Assembly (NCBI RefSeq): GCF_964355755.1
Contig: NC_092677.1
Coordinates: 19,128,101 to 19,192,100 of the forward strand
Direction: 5' to 3'
DNA: 64,000 nucleotides
DNA from: Antedon mediterranea
Lineage: Eukaryota > Echinodermata > Crinoidea > Comatulida > Antedonidae
Shown: positions 12,366 through 25,148 of the stretch, piece after piece
How positions within the stretch are numbered: the first letter of the stretch is position 1
Layout of the letters: every line of letters begins with the position of its first letter
Position numbers and translations under genes: made by a program
Notes under the pieces: model-generated
The model's input: the letters and a program-made list of their open reading frames with translations, nothing else
What the model was told of the DNA's origin: nothing
The model's database searches: none

Positions 12366-15300
12366 ATGGCATTCTCAGAGAGGATCGGCATACAATGCAC
12401 ATTTATTTTACTGATTTTAATATTTTCTACAAGTTTAAGCTATGAATTTAGACACAATCATCAAGGCGACTCTGAGCTCTTACTGCGAAAATCGAGACAA
12501 GAACATTCTGAGACTAATGAATCAAGACATGACGAGAAAGAGGAGGAAGGAGAACATGAACAGACTAAAGTACACATTATTTCGTTTGAATGGGAACGTG
12601 TTGAGTTGTTATATGTTGTATGTTTATGGATAATCATTGCCAGTCTCGCAAAAATGGGTAAGACTATTTTAACTCTTGTTTACTTCCTTGTTTTTAAACT
12701 TTCACTCAAGTGGAAATCCAGCATTGTCAAACGGGTCAATGTGAAGTGCCTACTAATTTCCATTAGAAATTGTAAAATCTCATCTATAAAACATTGTTTT
12801 CTTTGAGTCTGTTACGATTATCTCGTGCATGTCTAATTGTCAATGTTATATTTGGCCTACATGGTTCATATTGTACATTGCATAGGCTACATGCTATCTA
12901 TACTGTACCACCAGTAACTTTTTTAGAATTTGTGAAATCCAATAGTGCACCTGAGGCTTTTTAAGCCCACTGACATATAAGTTACGGGTGAAGAGAACTA
13001 TAGTCCCAATAGAACTAATATTCACAGTATAATAAGTGTTTTAGCAAAGTCATTTATCGGTGGTGCACTTCAATAGGCTCAGTTTGTATCAGTGTAGGCC
13101 TATAGAATTGAATTGTTGCATGTTTTTTTTGTTTTTGGTAAAAAACTCAAAGTAATGTTTTAAGCATTGCTAATATTGGGAAATTATTGAAATAATATAA
13201 AGGCCTACAGTTTCAGAAGTAGGTTAACTCCCTAAAAAAGAACACACGACCGCGCATAAAGATATCAGCTTAATGATGGCTCAATGGGTAGTACCTGTAG
13301 GCAGTCTCGCAATTAAGAACTTTTGCCAAATAAATGTTGTTATTATTATTTTAGCTAAAGGGTGGGAAGGGTCAACGAACGGATTATCGTTCTGTGGGAT
13401 GGCTCGATGAACTTTCAGTTCAATTTTGCCTTCCTCTTATTAGTATGCTGTTTGTACATACGGTGTTTATTTTGGCGAAGTCATCTCAATAAACCCATTC
13501 AACTTCAATCTGTTTGTTCGTTATAGATTTTCAAAAATGATACTATAAATATCTTTGTTCAAGCGTGAAATCGACCAACAATGAGACGGCAAATAGATGT
13601 ACTTCCTATACATAAAGTATAGGCCATTTAATGGAAAGTAGGCCTATTTACTTACATGAATTGAATTTTTTGAAGAAGGAAGTAATCAACGTATTTAATT
13701 GACAACAAATGAATAGTCTAACTGATTCGATCAACAACAAAGATAAATGAGACAATGGCATTATTTTAAAAACACTTGTAGGGGCGGATTGAAAAAGGGG
13801 GTGGGGTGGGGGTTGGTGCAACTATAGAGAGTCCACACCAATTCAGGCCCACTATGGTTGGGGCTAAGTTGAGACGATTTGAAAATATAACACCTCTAGA
13901 TGGTCGGAAATGACACTCGCGTTATTATGTATTAACAATTGAGATTTTAAATAGGAAAACTGAGGTAGGCCTACTAGTCTATTAAACGTTGACATTTTCC
14001 GTTATATTTTGAGCAGGGTATTATCCAGCCTTTTAGTAAAGGAGAGGTAGAGGGGAGGGGGCGGAGGGCAACCAGTCGATTTGGCAGCTCGTTGGTTGGT
14101 CATTCGGTCGTCGGTCTTTCAATGTTTTTGGCCACAACAACTCTGAACATTTTAAAACTATAGATACTAATATTTGTTACTCGGTTAATTAGTGCGTTTG
14201 TGTTCTGGCATATCGTGCATAATGTACTTTGTAAAGTTGTTAAACATGTACAATTATAGACCTTCCTTTTTAATACACGCGCGCATGTAATCTGGGGCAA
14301 TAAGAATTTCTAATATTTTATCCTTAAAAAATATCATTTAAAGAGCACTCATCCACTCTCAGGTGTAACATCGAATTTATTGTGTATTTTATCTGGCTGT
14401 ATTTAAACCACAGAGATCGCAGAGATTTAAATCACACATTACACAATATAATAGTGTAAGTAGACATGCATCGCCGACTGTAACTAGCCTACTTGAAGAA
14501 AAAAGAATATGACTACACTGACTTTGACTGCAGAGAACATTTTCAATAATGTATTAGCATGACAATACATTCGAATTATCAGCCATGGAGGCATAAGCAC
14601 CACATTACATACAATATGTAATACAATTTTACTTTATTCTTTTTAGGCTTTCATTATACAAAACTACCAAATGTCATCCCGGAAAGTTGTCTGCTGATTC
14701 TTGTAGGCTTCTTCATCGGTGGTATACTTCATTTGAGTGATAGCAGCTTTGCAAATCTTGCGCGACTTGATAGTGATTTCTTTTTTCTCGTCCTTCTACC
14801 ACCAATCATGCTGGAGGCGGGATACTTCATGCCGGCGCGATCGTTCTTTGATAATTTAGGAACTATCCTCCTTTATGCTGTCGTTGGGACGCTGTTTAAC
14901 GCTATGATGGTGGGATTTTCTTTATTTGGTATTGCACAATCTGGTATTGTCAGTCAGAACATTATTCTTCTTGAGTGTTTAGTGTTTGGTAGCTTAATAT
15001 CGGCTGTTGATCCTGTAGCAGTTTTAGTTGTTTTTGAGGAAGTACATGTCAATGAAGTATTGCATATCCTTGTGTTCGGTGAATCGCTTCTTAATGATGC
15101 TGTGACTGTGGTAAGTTTAGCTACATTCACAATTGTTCCGTTTTACGGAACGGAAGACGGCGCGTTACATTCTGAATACAATTTCTATGTTTATTAACGA
15201 ACGACGCCGGTTTCCATTACGTGTGGCACGGAACAATGTGAATGTACAGCTTTGCGATAATCAAGTAAACAATAATAAAAACAATAATGTCTGATTTAAT

Positions 15301-18300
15301 TATCATTTAATAATAATAATAATAACAGGATTTTTATAGCGCACATACCACTCAAGAGTGCTCAAGGCGCATTAAAAAACAAAAAAACAAATCATACAAA
15401 TGCCTGACAAATAAAATGCAATTTCTTTAGAGGGTCCCCATCCGTTCTCGTTCTGTCACGGTCCCGGACCCCTACCTAGGTGACCAAACAAAGGAGCAGG
15501 ATTTTGTAAAAATTATTTTACCATTCCTTTTTTTTTACTGAAACAATATATAATGATAATGGTAGTTCAAGTTACACAACCTCTTTAGAAAGAGATGTTT
15601 GGTAGCAATCATACATGTTTCTACTTATAACAATCTATTTTCAGGTACTTTATCACACGTTTGTTGATTTTGTGGAGATATTCAGAGAGACTGGTGGTAT
15701 TCCAGGGTCTGACATTGCCAGTGGCTTCGCTAGCTTCTTCGTCGTCAGCATCGGTGGTACCTTGGTAGGCTTGATCTGGGGTGTCATGTCTGCTTTCATC
15801 ACCCGTTTTACCCACAAAGTCCGCGTCATTGAGCCGGCTATTGTATTTATTATGAGTTACATGGCTTACCTTACTGCTGAAATATTCCATTTATCTGGAA
15901 TACTTGCGTAAGTTTATATAAATCAAACAAATAAAATAAATTTTTTCATATTATTTATGTGCACTGGTGGGCGATTAAAACAGATTAAGCCTCTCTAATA
16001 GTGTGAAGCTGAATTGATGATTGATTCAAAGAATCTTCATGATTGAAAAGATGAAAGTTAATAATGAAAGTTTGTTTTATTCTTCAGTATCGTTTTTTGC
16101 GCCATGTTCATGAAGCCTTACGTTGAAGAAAACATCTCACAGAAATCTCATACTACTATTAAGTATTTTATGAAGATGTTGAGCAGTATCAGTGAAACCA
16201 TTATCTTTATATTCCTTGGCATCACAACGTTAGTAGATTCTGGACAACATAAATGGGATACAGCATTTGTTATGTTCACTTTAATTTTCTGTTTAGTATA
16301 TCGATTTATTGGTAAGTCGAACTGTTTTAATTCTTTATTCAGTTCTATACAAATATTTCTGCGTGGATAAACAAAGTCCAGAATATAAAAAAACCTAGAT
16401 CAGTAACGTTTACATTTTATACTATTTCCTCTTTGGATTTCGTTTATTTTATACACACATTGGTAGGCTTAATTAAGAAAAACAAAACAAAAACAAATCT
16501 TGGCGACAGTAGGCTATGCTGAAATTTACGTGGTAAATCTAATGATTTTTTGAGTAGGCCCTGTAACAATCAACCACTAATGTAAACAATCAACCACTAA
16601 TGTAACAATCAACCACCACTAAATTAACAAAATTCAACCACTAATGTAACAATTTCATTAACCACTAATATAACGTAACAACAGTTTAACCACTAACGTA
16701 ACAAACTTCATTAACCACTAACGTAACAAACTTCATTAACCACCAACGTAACAAACTTCATTAACCACTAACGTAACAAACTTCATTAACCACTAACGTA
16801 ACAAACTTCATTAACCACTAACGTAACAACATTTAACAACTAACTTAAAAACAGTAGAACATGTTGAGATATGTTTGAACTTGTAAGTTGGAAATCTTAG
16901 ACTTTTTTGAAGTTCGGTTTTAATCCTGTGTATTTTTTACAAACCTATGTTTGTAAATGTGTGGAAATGCATTTCTTTACTTATAGCTACAGTATCAGTC
17001 TCCACCTTTCGTAAAGACTTCAAAGGCAGCCATCTCGTAAGTGATCACCTCCCTACGACCATACATCGTAAGCAACCACCCTCATTAGCAACCACCTCTC
17101 TAAAGGGACCACCACCTCTCTTAAGGGACCGCTTTTCGACATAATCGACCAGCTCTCGTAAGTGATCGGACATAATACCTCTTGTGAGGAACCACCTTTT
17201 TTAAAGGACCACCACCTGTTGTAAGGAACCGCTACACATAATTGACCACTTCTGGTAAGCGGCCATCTCTCTTAAATGACCACTATGGTCCCTTACGTGA
17301 GGTGTTGATCCTTTAGAAGAGGTGATTTCTTCCGAGAGACAGTCGACTATGATAAACTTTCCCTTTTGAGAGGATATGGTCGCTTACGAGAAGGGGTCCT
17401 CGAAAAGAAGCGGTCCCAAACGAGAGGTGATGGTCGTTTAAGAGGGGTGGTCACTTATGAGAAGCTGTCCCTTAAGACAGACATAAAACATTGAAGGATA
17501 AACAAACAAACGTTTAATTTAGTTAAATGTAACATCCAATTAAAGAGAGTTGACAAACAAACAATTCCTAGATTTCCAACTTTCAAAAAAAATATGACAA
17601 GGAATTTTTAAAGTTTAAGATTTCCTAATATTTGCTCCTGTTGTTACGTTACTGGTTAATGAAGTTTGTTACGTTAGTGGTTAAACTGTTGTTACGTTAT
17701 ATTAGTGGTTAATGATATTGTTACATTATAGTGGTTGATTTTTGTTACGTTAGTGGTTAATGTTACATTAGTGGTTGATTGTTACGTTAGTGGGTGATAC
17801 AGGCCCTATATTGCTTTGTTCCGTATTCCATATGTTTCTTGTTATAGGTGTCATTTGGCAAACGTTCCTCGCAAATAAGTTCCGCTTGGCCCAAGTTACT
17901 CACAAGGACCAGTTCATCATGTGTTATGGTGGTATCAGAGGTGCTATCGCATTTGCCCTTGTTGCTCTGCTAGAAGAGTTTGTAGAAAGTAGAAGAATTC
18001 TCTTCACGACAACCATAGTTGTTGTCATGTTTACAGTTTTTATTCAGGTATATGACGTGCGTCTTACATATAGGAAATACAGAGAGAGGTGGGGGGAGGG
18101 GATACAGTCAGAAAATAAAAACATCTAATTGTAACGCTACACCACGAGCAGATGACCCTAAACCTGCTCAATAAGTTTCCAACAGACACATGTAATTAAA
18201 TTGTTATGGACGGGGACATTGTGTTATCACAAGAATCAACAACAAAATGCATAATAATTATTGTTATAGAATCTATTTAAAAATCAAATTTGCAATTGTA

Positions 18301-21300
18301 ATTTTAGGGTGCTACAATCAAACCTATAGTGGAATGGTTGAAAGTCAAAAGGGCTGACCATCACAAGCCAACGCTAACTGAACAGATTTATGTTCGGGTG
18401 AGTAAAACTAATTTCCAGTACCTTTACAGTAAATGAAGCCTTTCATTGAATTATCTTATTTTAATGACAACAGTAGGTGCAAACCACCGTATTAGATCAA
18501 GAAAGTGGTTAACAATTTTTCCAGTGTTACAGATTTCTAAAAGTCACGGTAGCATGGTATGAATGAAATTACTGTACGTACGATATGGTTTTTACAAGAT
18601 AAATTTGTAAATATAGGCCTAATAAAAGTTTTATTTTCACAGATGAACGAGCATCTAATGGCGGGAATTGAAGACGTTCTTGGTCATCATGGCCACCACT
18701 ACTGGTACAAAAGGTAAGATCATCAATAAAACTAAATCTTTTAATTGTTGAAAATACAACTTCTTATAGGTCACGGACGGATTACGCAGGTAAAATTGTA
18801 GAGTTACCAATCGTATAGTATTATATTTTGACAATAAACAACATTTTTTTTTCTTGTTTTAGATGGGATGTTCTTAATGAAAAGGTTTTCCAGCATCTAC
18901 TGATCAGAGAAAAACACGCAGCAAAAGACGCTACTATAATAAAAGTATTCGAAAAGCTCAACGAGAAAGACGCTCTTGAGTACCTAAGAGAACAAGGTGG
19001 ATTTGTGCCATTTGGTAGCCCGTCTATGAGCAATCTTCTTGGTGCCGCTGAAGAGAATATTGGTGTCCTGGAAAAAACCAGGTAATTTAAACTAATAATC
19101 ATGCCTTCTGAGACGACACAATTAAGCTTACAACATACTGCAATGGTATACGAACGGCAACAAGTATAAAACCAAGTTTAATGCATACTTAGGCTATCTT
19201 ATGGTCTAGGTCCCATCCACGGAACTTTAATCACAATATCACTATACAACTGTATGTTTTCTTTTTACAGAAATAAAAGAAAATCAAGATTCGAAGTTCA
19301 AATCGAGATGGAACAAGAACATGCGATTGAAAAAGGCAATCTGGACAGAATCCTTAGACGACCTAGCAATAGAGTAATTTTTGATTTTACTAATACACTT
19401 TATGTAGAATTCACTGATACACTGTCACTCTATGTGATACTGTTACAGATACTGGAGCAACAGAAGTAATTTCAGGTATAAAGAGATAGTTTGCACGTTT
19501 ATTGCAGGCATCCGCACATGGAGTATAACAATTCCCGGAATTGTACAGGGAAGTTTGTACGAAACGGATATCAAGCAGCAGACTACAATGAAAACATTTA
19601 GCATTTCTCCTGTGCAATAACTTGAATTTGTGTGAGAATTAATAATGTTATTGTGTATACCACCACACGATCATTGTAACTTTGAAATTGGTTATCCGCA
19701 CTTGGCGGATAACCTCTTGTTATTGTCACGATCTTTTTCCATGTTCTTCTTTCTTTCCACGAATTTTGTTCGCAGCGTATCTCTAATTCTTGCCACCATA
19801 TGATTGTATAACTTTGTCAAAAGATTGCCCTGTAGCTGTAGATGTGCAAGAAACTTTTTTTTATGAATTTTGAGTCGGGCAGCGTAAGTTACGCGCGATT
19901 TTATGAATTTCAATGATTGATCATAGATTAAAAACCAAAAGTCATTTTGTATTGAAACTTGGTGAAAATTTAAGTTATATCAAGCGCAAACTTTCTATGG
20001 ATTAAAAATGGCATGTTTCATAGAAAGTTACGCGCGCACGCGCGTTCAAAATTTCAAAATGCGCAAAATTCATTTCTAATCAACTTTCTACGCGTTTCAT
20101 GTCATTTTGAGCATTTCAAAATTTCCCACGCGTGCGCAAATTTTGTACGCGCGCGTGCGCACGTAGCGCAAAAACATCCTTTTTTTGCTTGATTTTTGTT
20201 TTTTCAGCCTTTTCTAGTAAATTTATCAATTTTTAATCAATTTCGACATAAAATCACGTCACACGAGCACGTCGAATTGAACAATTTGCGCGTGTTTTTG
20301 ATGAAAAAGTTCAAAAATTCGTGAAAATTATGCCTTTCTTTAAAAAGTCATAGATTCTAAACTCCGTGGTGAACATTTTTTTAAATTTCAGATTCTCGAA
20401 GTAGATGAGTTTTAGATATCAAATCATGCATCGATAGGGCTAACCGGACATTGTGACATCATCGTATGGCCACTCGAATATAAAATATAGGATTTTTGTC
20501 ACTTTCGCATAGCTCATCAAATTTAATAGAGCGCATCTCCACTTATCCGTATTCTATTTCCTCCCATTTTGTTATATTGTCTAGGCCAATCAATTATCTT
20601 TCGCATGATCTACCATTTTTTAAATTGTGATGACGTCATCATGTCCAAAAGCGTCAATAACTTGGGTCCCTTATTTTCACCTATTCTGCACTGTATGTAG
20701 TACGTATACAGAATATAGTGTATACCGTATATACTTTGACGTGACACAAAATAGAGAGCGCGCTAACATTTTTTCAATGGCATAATCGTTTTTCTGCGCG
20801 CAATATTCTAACGTATGACGTGCACGCGGCCTTTGCGCTGCGGATAACCTAACTCGTCCGAAGTGACGAGTTCAAGTCTAGTTAATCCTTTTTTTACTTA
20901 CAGAAGAGTCACCGCATATCTCGCCACATATTAACCGATGAAGAGCTTTCACCGTCGTCTACGAATGCCATACAGCGCAGCGTACAGCGTCACATGCGCA
21001 ATCTGCGAACTGAAAGAAGACGTTCACAGAGAAAAGAAGGACTTTACGAACCAAACAGAGATAGTCGAGTAAATACACTTCAAGTCAGAGGTGTTCAAAT
21101 GAGAAATGGCAGCAAAGAAGTAATAAGAAATGGTAATTTTACTAATTTTGATTTGATTTTTCAGTTTGTGATATGTTTCAGGTTTCTTTAGCTTTTGAAT
21201 CATACATATTATACGCGATCGTGCCAATCGAATATTTTGAGAGGAAATCATCTTTTCTATCCATCTCAAGAGCGAATATTTTCATTTCGATTACATTTCT

Positions 21301-22385
21301 ACTGCTCTGCTCTGCTTTGTCATAATATTTCCTTTGCACCTTTTTTCATTGAAATAAGACTAATTGAAGTGCTAAGTTCACTTAATCGAAACTCAAGGAA
21401 CCAGAAGTCCATATATCTGTGGTGGTGTGCCAAATAAATAAAAAAGTATCAAAGGTTACCATTTCGTTTTGAGTATAAATATATTGTGTATTAATGTCGA
21501 TGAGAAATAACAACAAAAAATAATAATGTCTAAAGTGACGCAACGATGTTGTTAGATAACCTTGGTATATCTAAGTTTTGTTTATAAATATATTAAGTAA
21601 TATGTGTTATTAATAAATCTCAATAATTATGAAATTTAATTTTGTTTTCAGAAAATGAAATCACAGATGGAAATACAGGTAAATTGGTATTTTATAAGGT
21701 TTTGTCACTATTCTTAAAAGTACGCCATAAAGCTAAAGTTAAAACATAATTTTGGATAAACTCCGAACGTTTTACAGTTATGCAAGCTTTTATTTAAGTT
21801 GTTCTTGTGTTTCTCCTACGTATGATATGGGTCGTTGTGGTTGTTGGTTGTTCGCTGTAAATCAAATGTCAGGTTTATTGCCAAAATGACGACAATACTT
21901 TTTTTTATATTTCAAATCGACATTTTGGCAACCTGATATTTGATATTCAGGGAAACGGTTAAATAAACGACTCGTACATGAGGGGAAGATAAAAAAGAAT
22001 CTACACAAGAAAACAAAACTACAAAACTAGAAACTTAAATTGTCTATATTATTATGTATTAGCAATTGAGATACATTTAGGCGCGCCTAACGGACTGTAA
22101 GGTAGCAATTTATACATTTCTCACAATGTTTATTCAAATTTACTCAAAATCTAATTATGTTGGTTATTTTAAGGATCAAATGACAATGAAACATCATTTC
22201 CATGGAAGAAAGGGAGTCAAGTTGAGCATCATTCAAATCAGACTGGTGCAGATAGTGCTTCAACCTACGATGTACCAAAATCTCCAAGAGTGTCACCTAA
22301 ACCTCCAAAGGCAAAACCAAGCCCAATGCCCAGCCCCAAACCCCCACGAAACTTACCACCAGGAACTGGCGAGACTCCGTTGTGA
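12366..22385 (+). CDS. SLC9A3-like: sodium/hydrogen exchanger, NHE2/NHE3 type
   Basis: There are 12 exons: 12366-12657, 14647-15110, 15645-15907, 16088-16311, 17848-18047, 18308-18397, 18643-18713, 18863-19081, 19271-19373, 20904-21132, 21652-21678 and 22174-22385. All phases agree and the product is 797 aa (human NHE3 is 834). An N-terminal hydrophobic signal-like helix is followed by an acidic/histidine-rich linker and a multi-helix exchanger domain. Diagnostic residues are [19 protein letters not shown] (about 142-160), [10 protein letters not shown] with the conserved Asn-Asp at about 247-248, [16 protein letters not shown], and [11 protein letters not shown] (about 442-452). The tail is basic, then proline-rich ([17 protein letters not shown]). 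It exchanges Na+ for H+ at the plasma membrane. Choice among NHE2/3/5 is by overall resemblance only. Introns host a foldback element and a Helitron-like element. Confidence 0.93.
12658..14646 (+). other. NHE gene intron 1
   Basis: No coding exon was recognised. At 13340-13510 is a stretch ending AATAAACCCATTCAACTTCAA that looks like the 3' tail of a LINE. A G-rich tract lies at 13795-13815. Confidence 0.4.
15305..15470 (+). repeat. AATAAT-headed 'TTTATAGCGC' dispersed repeat, copy 1
   Basis: An (AAT)n run leads into GGATTTTTATAGCGCACATA and then CTCAAGGCGC. The same head (AATAAT..CCTGGATTTATATAGCGCCT) starts 52283. It is a short non-coding repeat in an NHE intron. Confidence 0.6.
16557..17806. 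mobile_element. palindromic foldback element with tandem-array arms, TA-flanked
   Basis: The left end, TA|GGCCCTGTAACAATCAACCA, faces a right end whose reverse complement reads TA|GGGCCTGTATCACCCACTAACG. The left arm is a tandem array of AACCACTAACGTAACAA-type units (16560-16840), then CTCGTAAGTGACCAC-type units. In the right half the CTCGTAAG-type units appear inverted (17290-17470), followed by inverted TTAGTGGTTAATG units (17640-17795). No ORF is seen. It lies in the NHE intron before the exon at 17848. TA duplications suggest mobilisation by a DNA transposase, but that is inference. Confidence 0.75.
19695..20881 (+). mobile_element. Helitron-like non-autonomous element, copy 1
   Basis: It begins after an A with TCCGCACTTGGCGGATAACC. 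It ends with the hairpin AACTCGTC-cgaagt-GACGAGTT (20851-20872), then CAAGT and a terminal CTAG before T. A 5' TC, a 3' hairpin a few bases from CTRR and insertion between A and T are the Helitron hallmarks. An inverted copy (54793-55922) shares both ends and internal blocks. The 1187-bp body has no helicase ORF. It sits in the NHE intron between the exons at 19373 and 20904. Confidence 0.75.
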
Positions 22386-22576
22386 GGAAAAAGAGATTTA
22401 TTCACTTGAAATCATTTGCTTAATAATGTGTAGAATATAATATATAATTATAAGGTAGTTTAACATTTGAAATGTAAGACATTTAAGAATTTAGCGGTTC
22501 TGTATGATTGTATGATTCAATAGAGTCCAATGTTTTTTTTAAAATTAAAGTTTGATAGACGCAGAACATCAACTGC

Positions 22577-22582
22577 AATAAA
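22577..22582 (+). terminator. polyadenylation signal of the NHE gene
   Basis: AATAAA, 192 bp after the stop codon. Confidence 0.5.
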
Positions 22583-22854
22583 GTGATAAGTTGTTTACGA
22601 TTTTTCCTTATTTTCGCTCAGAAATGACACTCTTCATTATATAAATACCGTACGTACCGTGGTTTGTTTGTTATTTCTTGCTCCGATTTTGTATAAGATG
22701 TTTAGTATATCTGCTAAATACTTGGCATGATCTCAATGATAGTAATTTGATAATCAATTTGATGCTTGATAACAGAAACTTGTAATTAGGTAATTCGATA
22801 TTTACTTGGTAAAGTGGTATAAATGCTCTTCTTTTTTGCCATTTAGGTTAACCC

Positions 22855-23415
22855 AATACACTTAGTGCCTCTCAGTTAAAAAGAACGGTCGATGGCCAAT
22901 TACATGAACAATGCGCGTTTGTTGGCTTAATGAGCATCAAAGATGCGCATTTATTCCCTATTCAAAATTATTTTGTCACTGAAAATTATTGTCGACTATT
23001 CAATGTCGAGATGCGCTCAGGTTGTGCTAAACTGAGAACAGGTGCATATTCGTTGATGATTGAAAATGGGCACGATACCCGTACTTTGCCCTCTGGTAGA
23101 CTATGTACCTTTTGCAATAGGAACGAAATTGAAGACGAATTTCAATATTTGTTAATCACAAATCACTGATTTGTATAGCAGTGTTAGAGAGGAAACTATT
23201 TATTTTGATTACGTAATTATTATTATTATTATATTCTTATGGGCGCGCATTATTTTGATTTTATTTTGCCTGTTATCAATTATGTTAACTCCGCCTTTTT
23301 AGGAGACATAATTAATTGTTTTTAAAGTTTTGAGGTTTTTTATTTGTTTGTTTTGTTGTTTACCTTCTTGATGTAATTTTATCCATTTTTTTTTATTAAT
23401 AAAGAATTGAATTGT
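22855..23415 (+). mobile_element. LINE 3' end fragment
   Basis: An open stretch at 22930-23169 carries the post-RT signature LRTGAYSLMIENGH...RLCTFCNRNEIEDEFQYLL, with the CxxC typical of non-LTR elements. A 3' UTR of about 240 bp follows, ending AATAAAGAATTGAATTG. The 5' part, including the RT, is missing. It lies between the NHE and RRM-like genes. Confidence 0.75.
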
Positions 23416-23855
23416 TCAAAAATTTTAAAATACAATACAAAATTTAAAAATACTGTGTTTAGGCCTAAGTACATAAAACAAATGTTTTACTTGTTTGAAA
23501 AGAAATAACGCACAAACGTAGAGTTAATATAAGGAAATAGGCCTACAAGTAAACATTGTGTATTTTCAGACAGACGAGAAATTTAAACTGTTTGCAAAAG
23601 TTAAACTTATCATTTCTTTAAAAAATAGGCATAATCTTCGTTGTGTTTTAAGTTGGATGTATAATTCGTTAATAATATATTATAGCATTGTATTCGACAT
23701 TAGTTCTCCCTTTTTTAAAAAAAAAATACCGTTACGTATCAAAGCAAAATATATTAAAATACTATTATTCATAATTTCCAATGTCCATTTTATTATAAGC
23801 ATACAGCATTTCGTTATACCTATATTTGCTAAGCACGGACATTGTCATCATCTTC

Positions 23856-25148
23856 CTAATAACCAATGAACGGATCATGTGCCACGTGCAAGTGACGTCG
23901 TTTGACTGTGAATGTTTTGTTCAGCATTGTTTTGTGGAACCAATCACAGAGCATTGGATTGCTGGGGTTTCCAAGGAAACGCGTGCTAACAGCTGAACAT
24001 GCGTTATCGAGTCTTGTAAACGTTGCACGTGCACTTCGTTCACTGACAATACAAAGGCTCTCAATCCGACCAAATACTCGCAATATATCAAAAATCTGTC
24101 TTATAGGATATCCACCATAATACCTCGAATTGTGCCATCTGTAATCAAACAATAATAGGCCTAATAAACGTGACCAAAAAAGGCAATTTACACTAATTAT
24201 TTATAAGCACTCCCATATATAAAAATATTTGATCCGCCATATCATAGTTTGATTATTAAAACATGATTGAAGCGTTTTATCGGAGATTATTAATATATCA
24301 AAATAAATCATTCAATTAATTTGAAGCATGTTATAGGTACTTTTTTCAATTACAAAATCTACAGTCTTTTTTATACCTTACAATTACCGTTGACAGAGGT
24401 GCCTGTATACGCAAATGTTTACTTTTGTCGGAGTTGATTAATTTCGACAACTTGTCAGAAGTATTCACACTAGCAATAGTTTTAGACATCGGACGAAGGG
24501 GTGATAATTTATTTTGGAACGGCATCAGATCTTCAACTCTCCCTCTGCGCTCTGCTTCCCAGTAGTTTCCACGGTACGTTGGAGATAAATTATCGCTACC
24601 TAAGTTAAAATATTTGACGACAGAAATGGTTACGTTTGATGATTTAAAATCGGTTTCGATATCAATCATTGTAACCTCCAAAACCAACCACATCCCCAAC
24701 CATTATTTCTTGAAACTTAAATCTGCCAGTAGATTCCACCAATACATAGGCCTAGTACTGATTTTCTAAGTCTCAGAGGTTACGTGGGAACGTAACTTTT
24801 CATTCTTAAAAAATTCTGTCCGCTAATAACAGAAAAATCACAATGTTAGTTAGGCGTAGGCCAAAGCCTAGAAAGTTTTAAAATATTGAAAAGTCACTGT
24901 CGTTAGATATCGAATAAATTATACCATTCTATACACTCACTTGGCTTTTGGATTTTTACTTGATTGATCAACTTCTGCAAAGGCGTTTGCGCTAGCGAGG
25001 TATAATTACTGTAAAGCTTATTCAGTACAAACCTATCATTAGGAGCAAGATCTCTATTTTTACGTCTATAATTCTGTTTATGGTCTTCATGGATACCATC
25101 CTTTGACGGCGGAACAACTTCCAATGCATCTTTCATGTACAATGGCAT
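23856..25148 (-). CDS. uncharacterised protein with RRM-like C-terminal domain
   Basis: Minus-strand exons are 24960-25148, 24377-24675 and 23856-24138, giving 256 aa. Phases (0, then 2) are consistent. The first exon has a competing donor (GTGAGT at 24940), but only the inner GTAAAA donor keeps frame. The N-terminus is polar (MPLYMKDALEVVPPSKDGIH). The middle contains NLSPTYRGNYWEAERRGRVE. The C-terminal 90 residues (GYPIRQIFDILRVFGRIESL, then SERSARATFTRLDNACSAV, then FTVKRRHLHVA) have the length and beta-alpha-beta-beta-alpha-beta pattern of an RNA-recognition motif, but aromatic RNP residues are weak. The RRM assignment is inference. A TTTATT (minus AATAAA) lies at 23789-23794. Confidence 0.7.

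Noticed and set aside
15621-15890. Minus-strand 89-codon frame
   Set aside because: Antisense shadow of a well-supported NHE exon.
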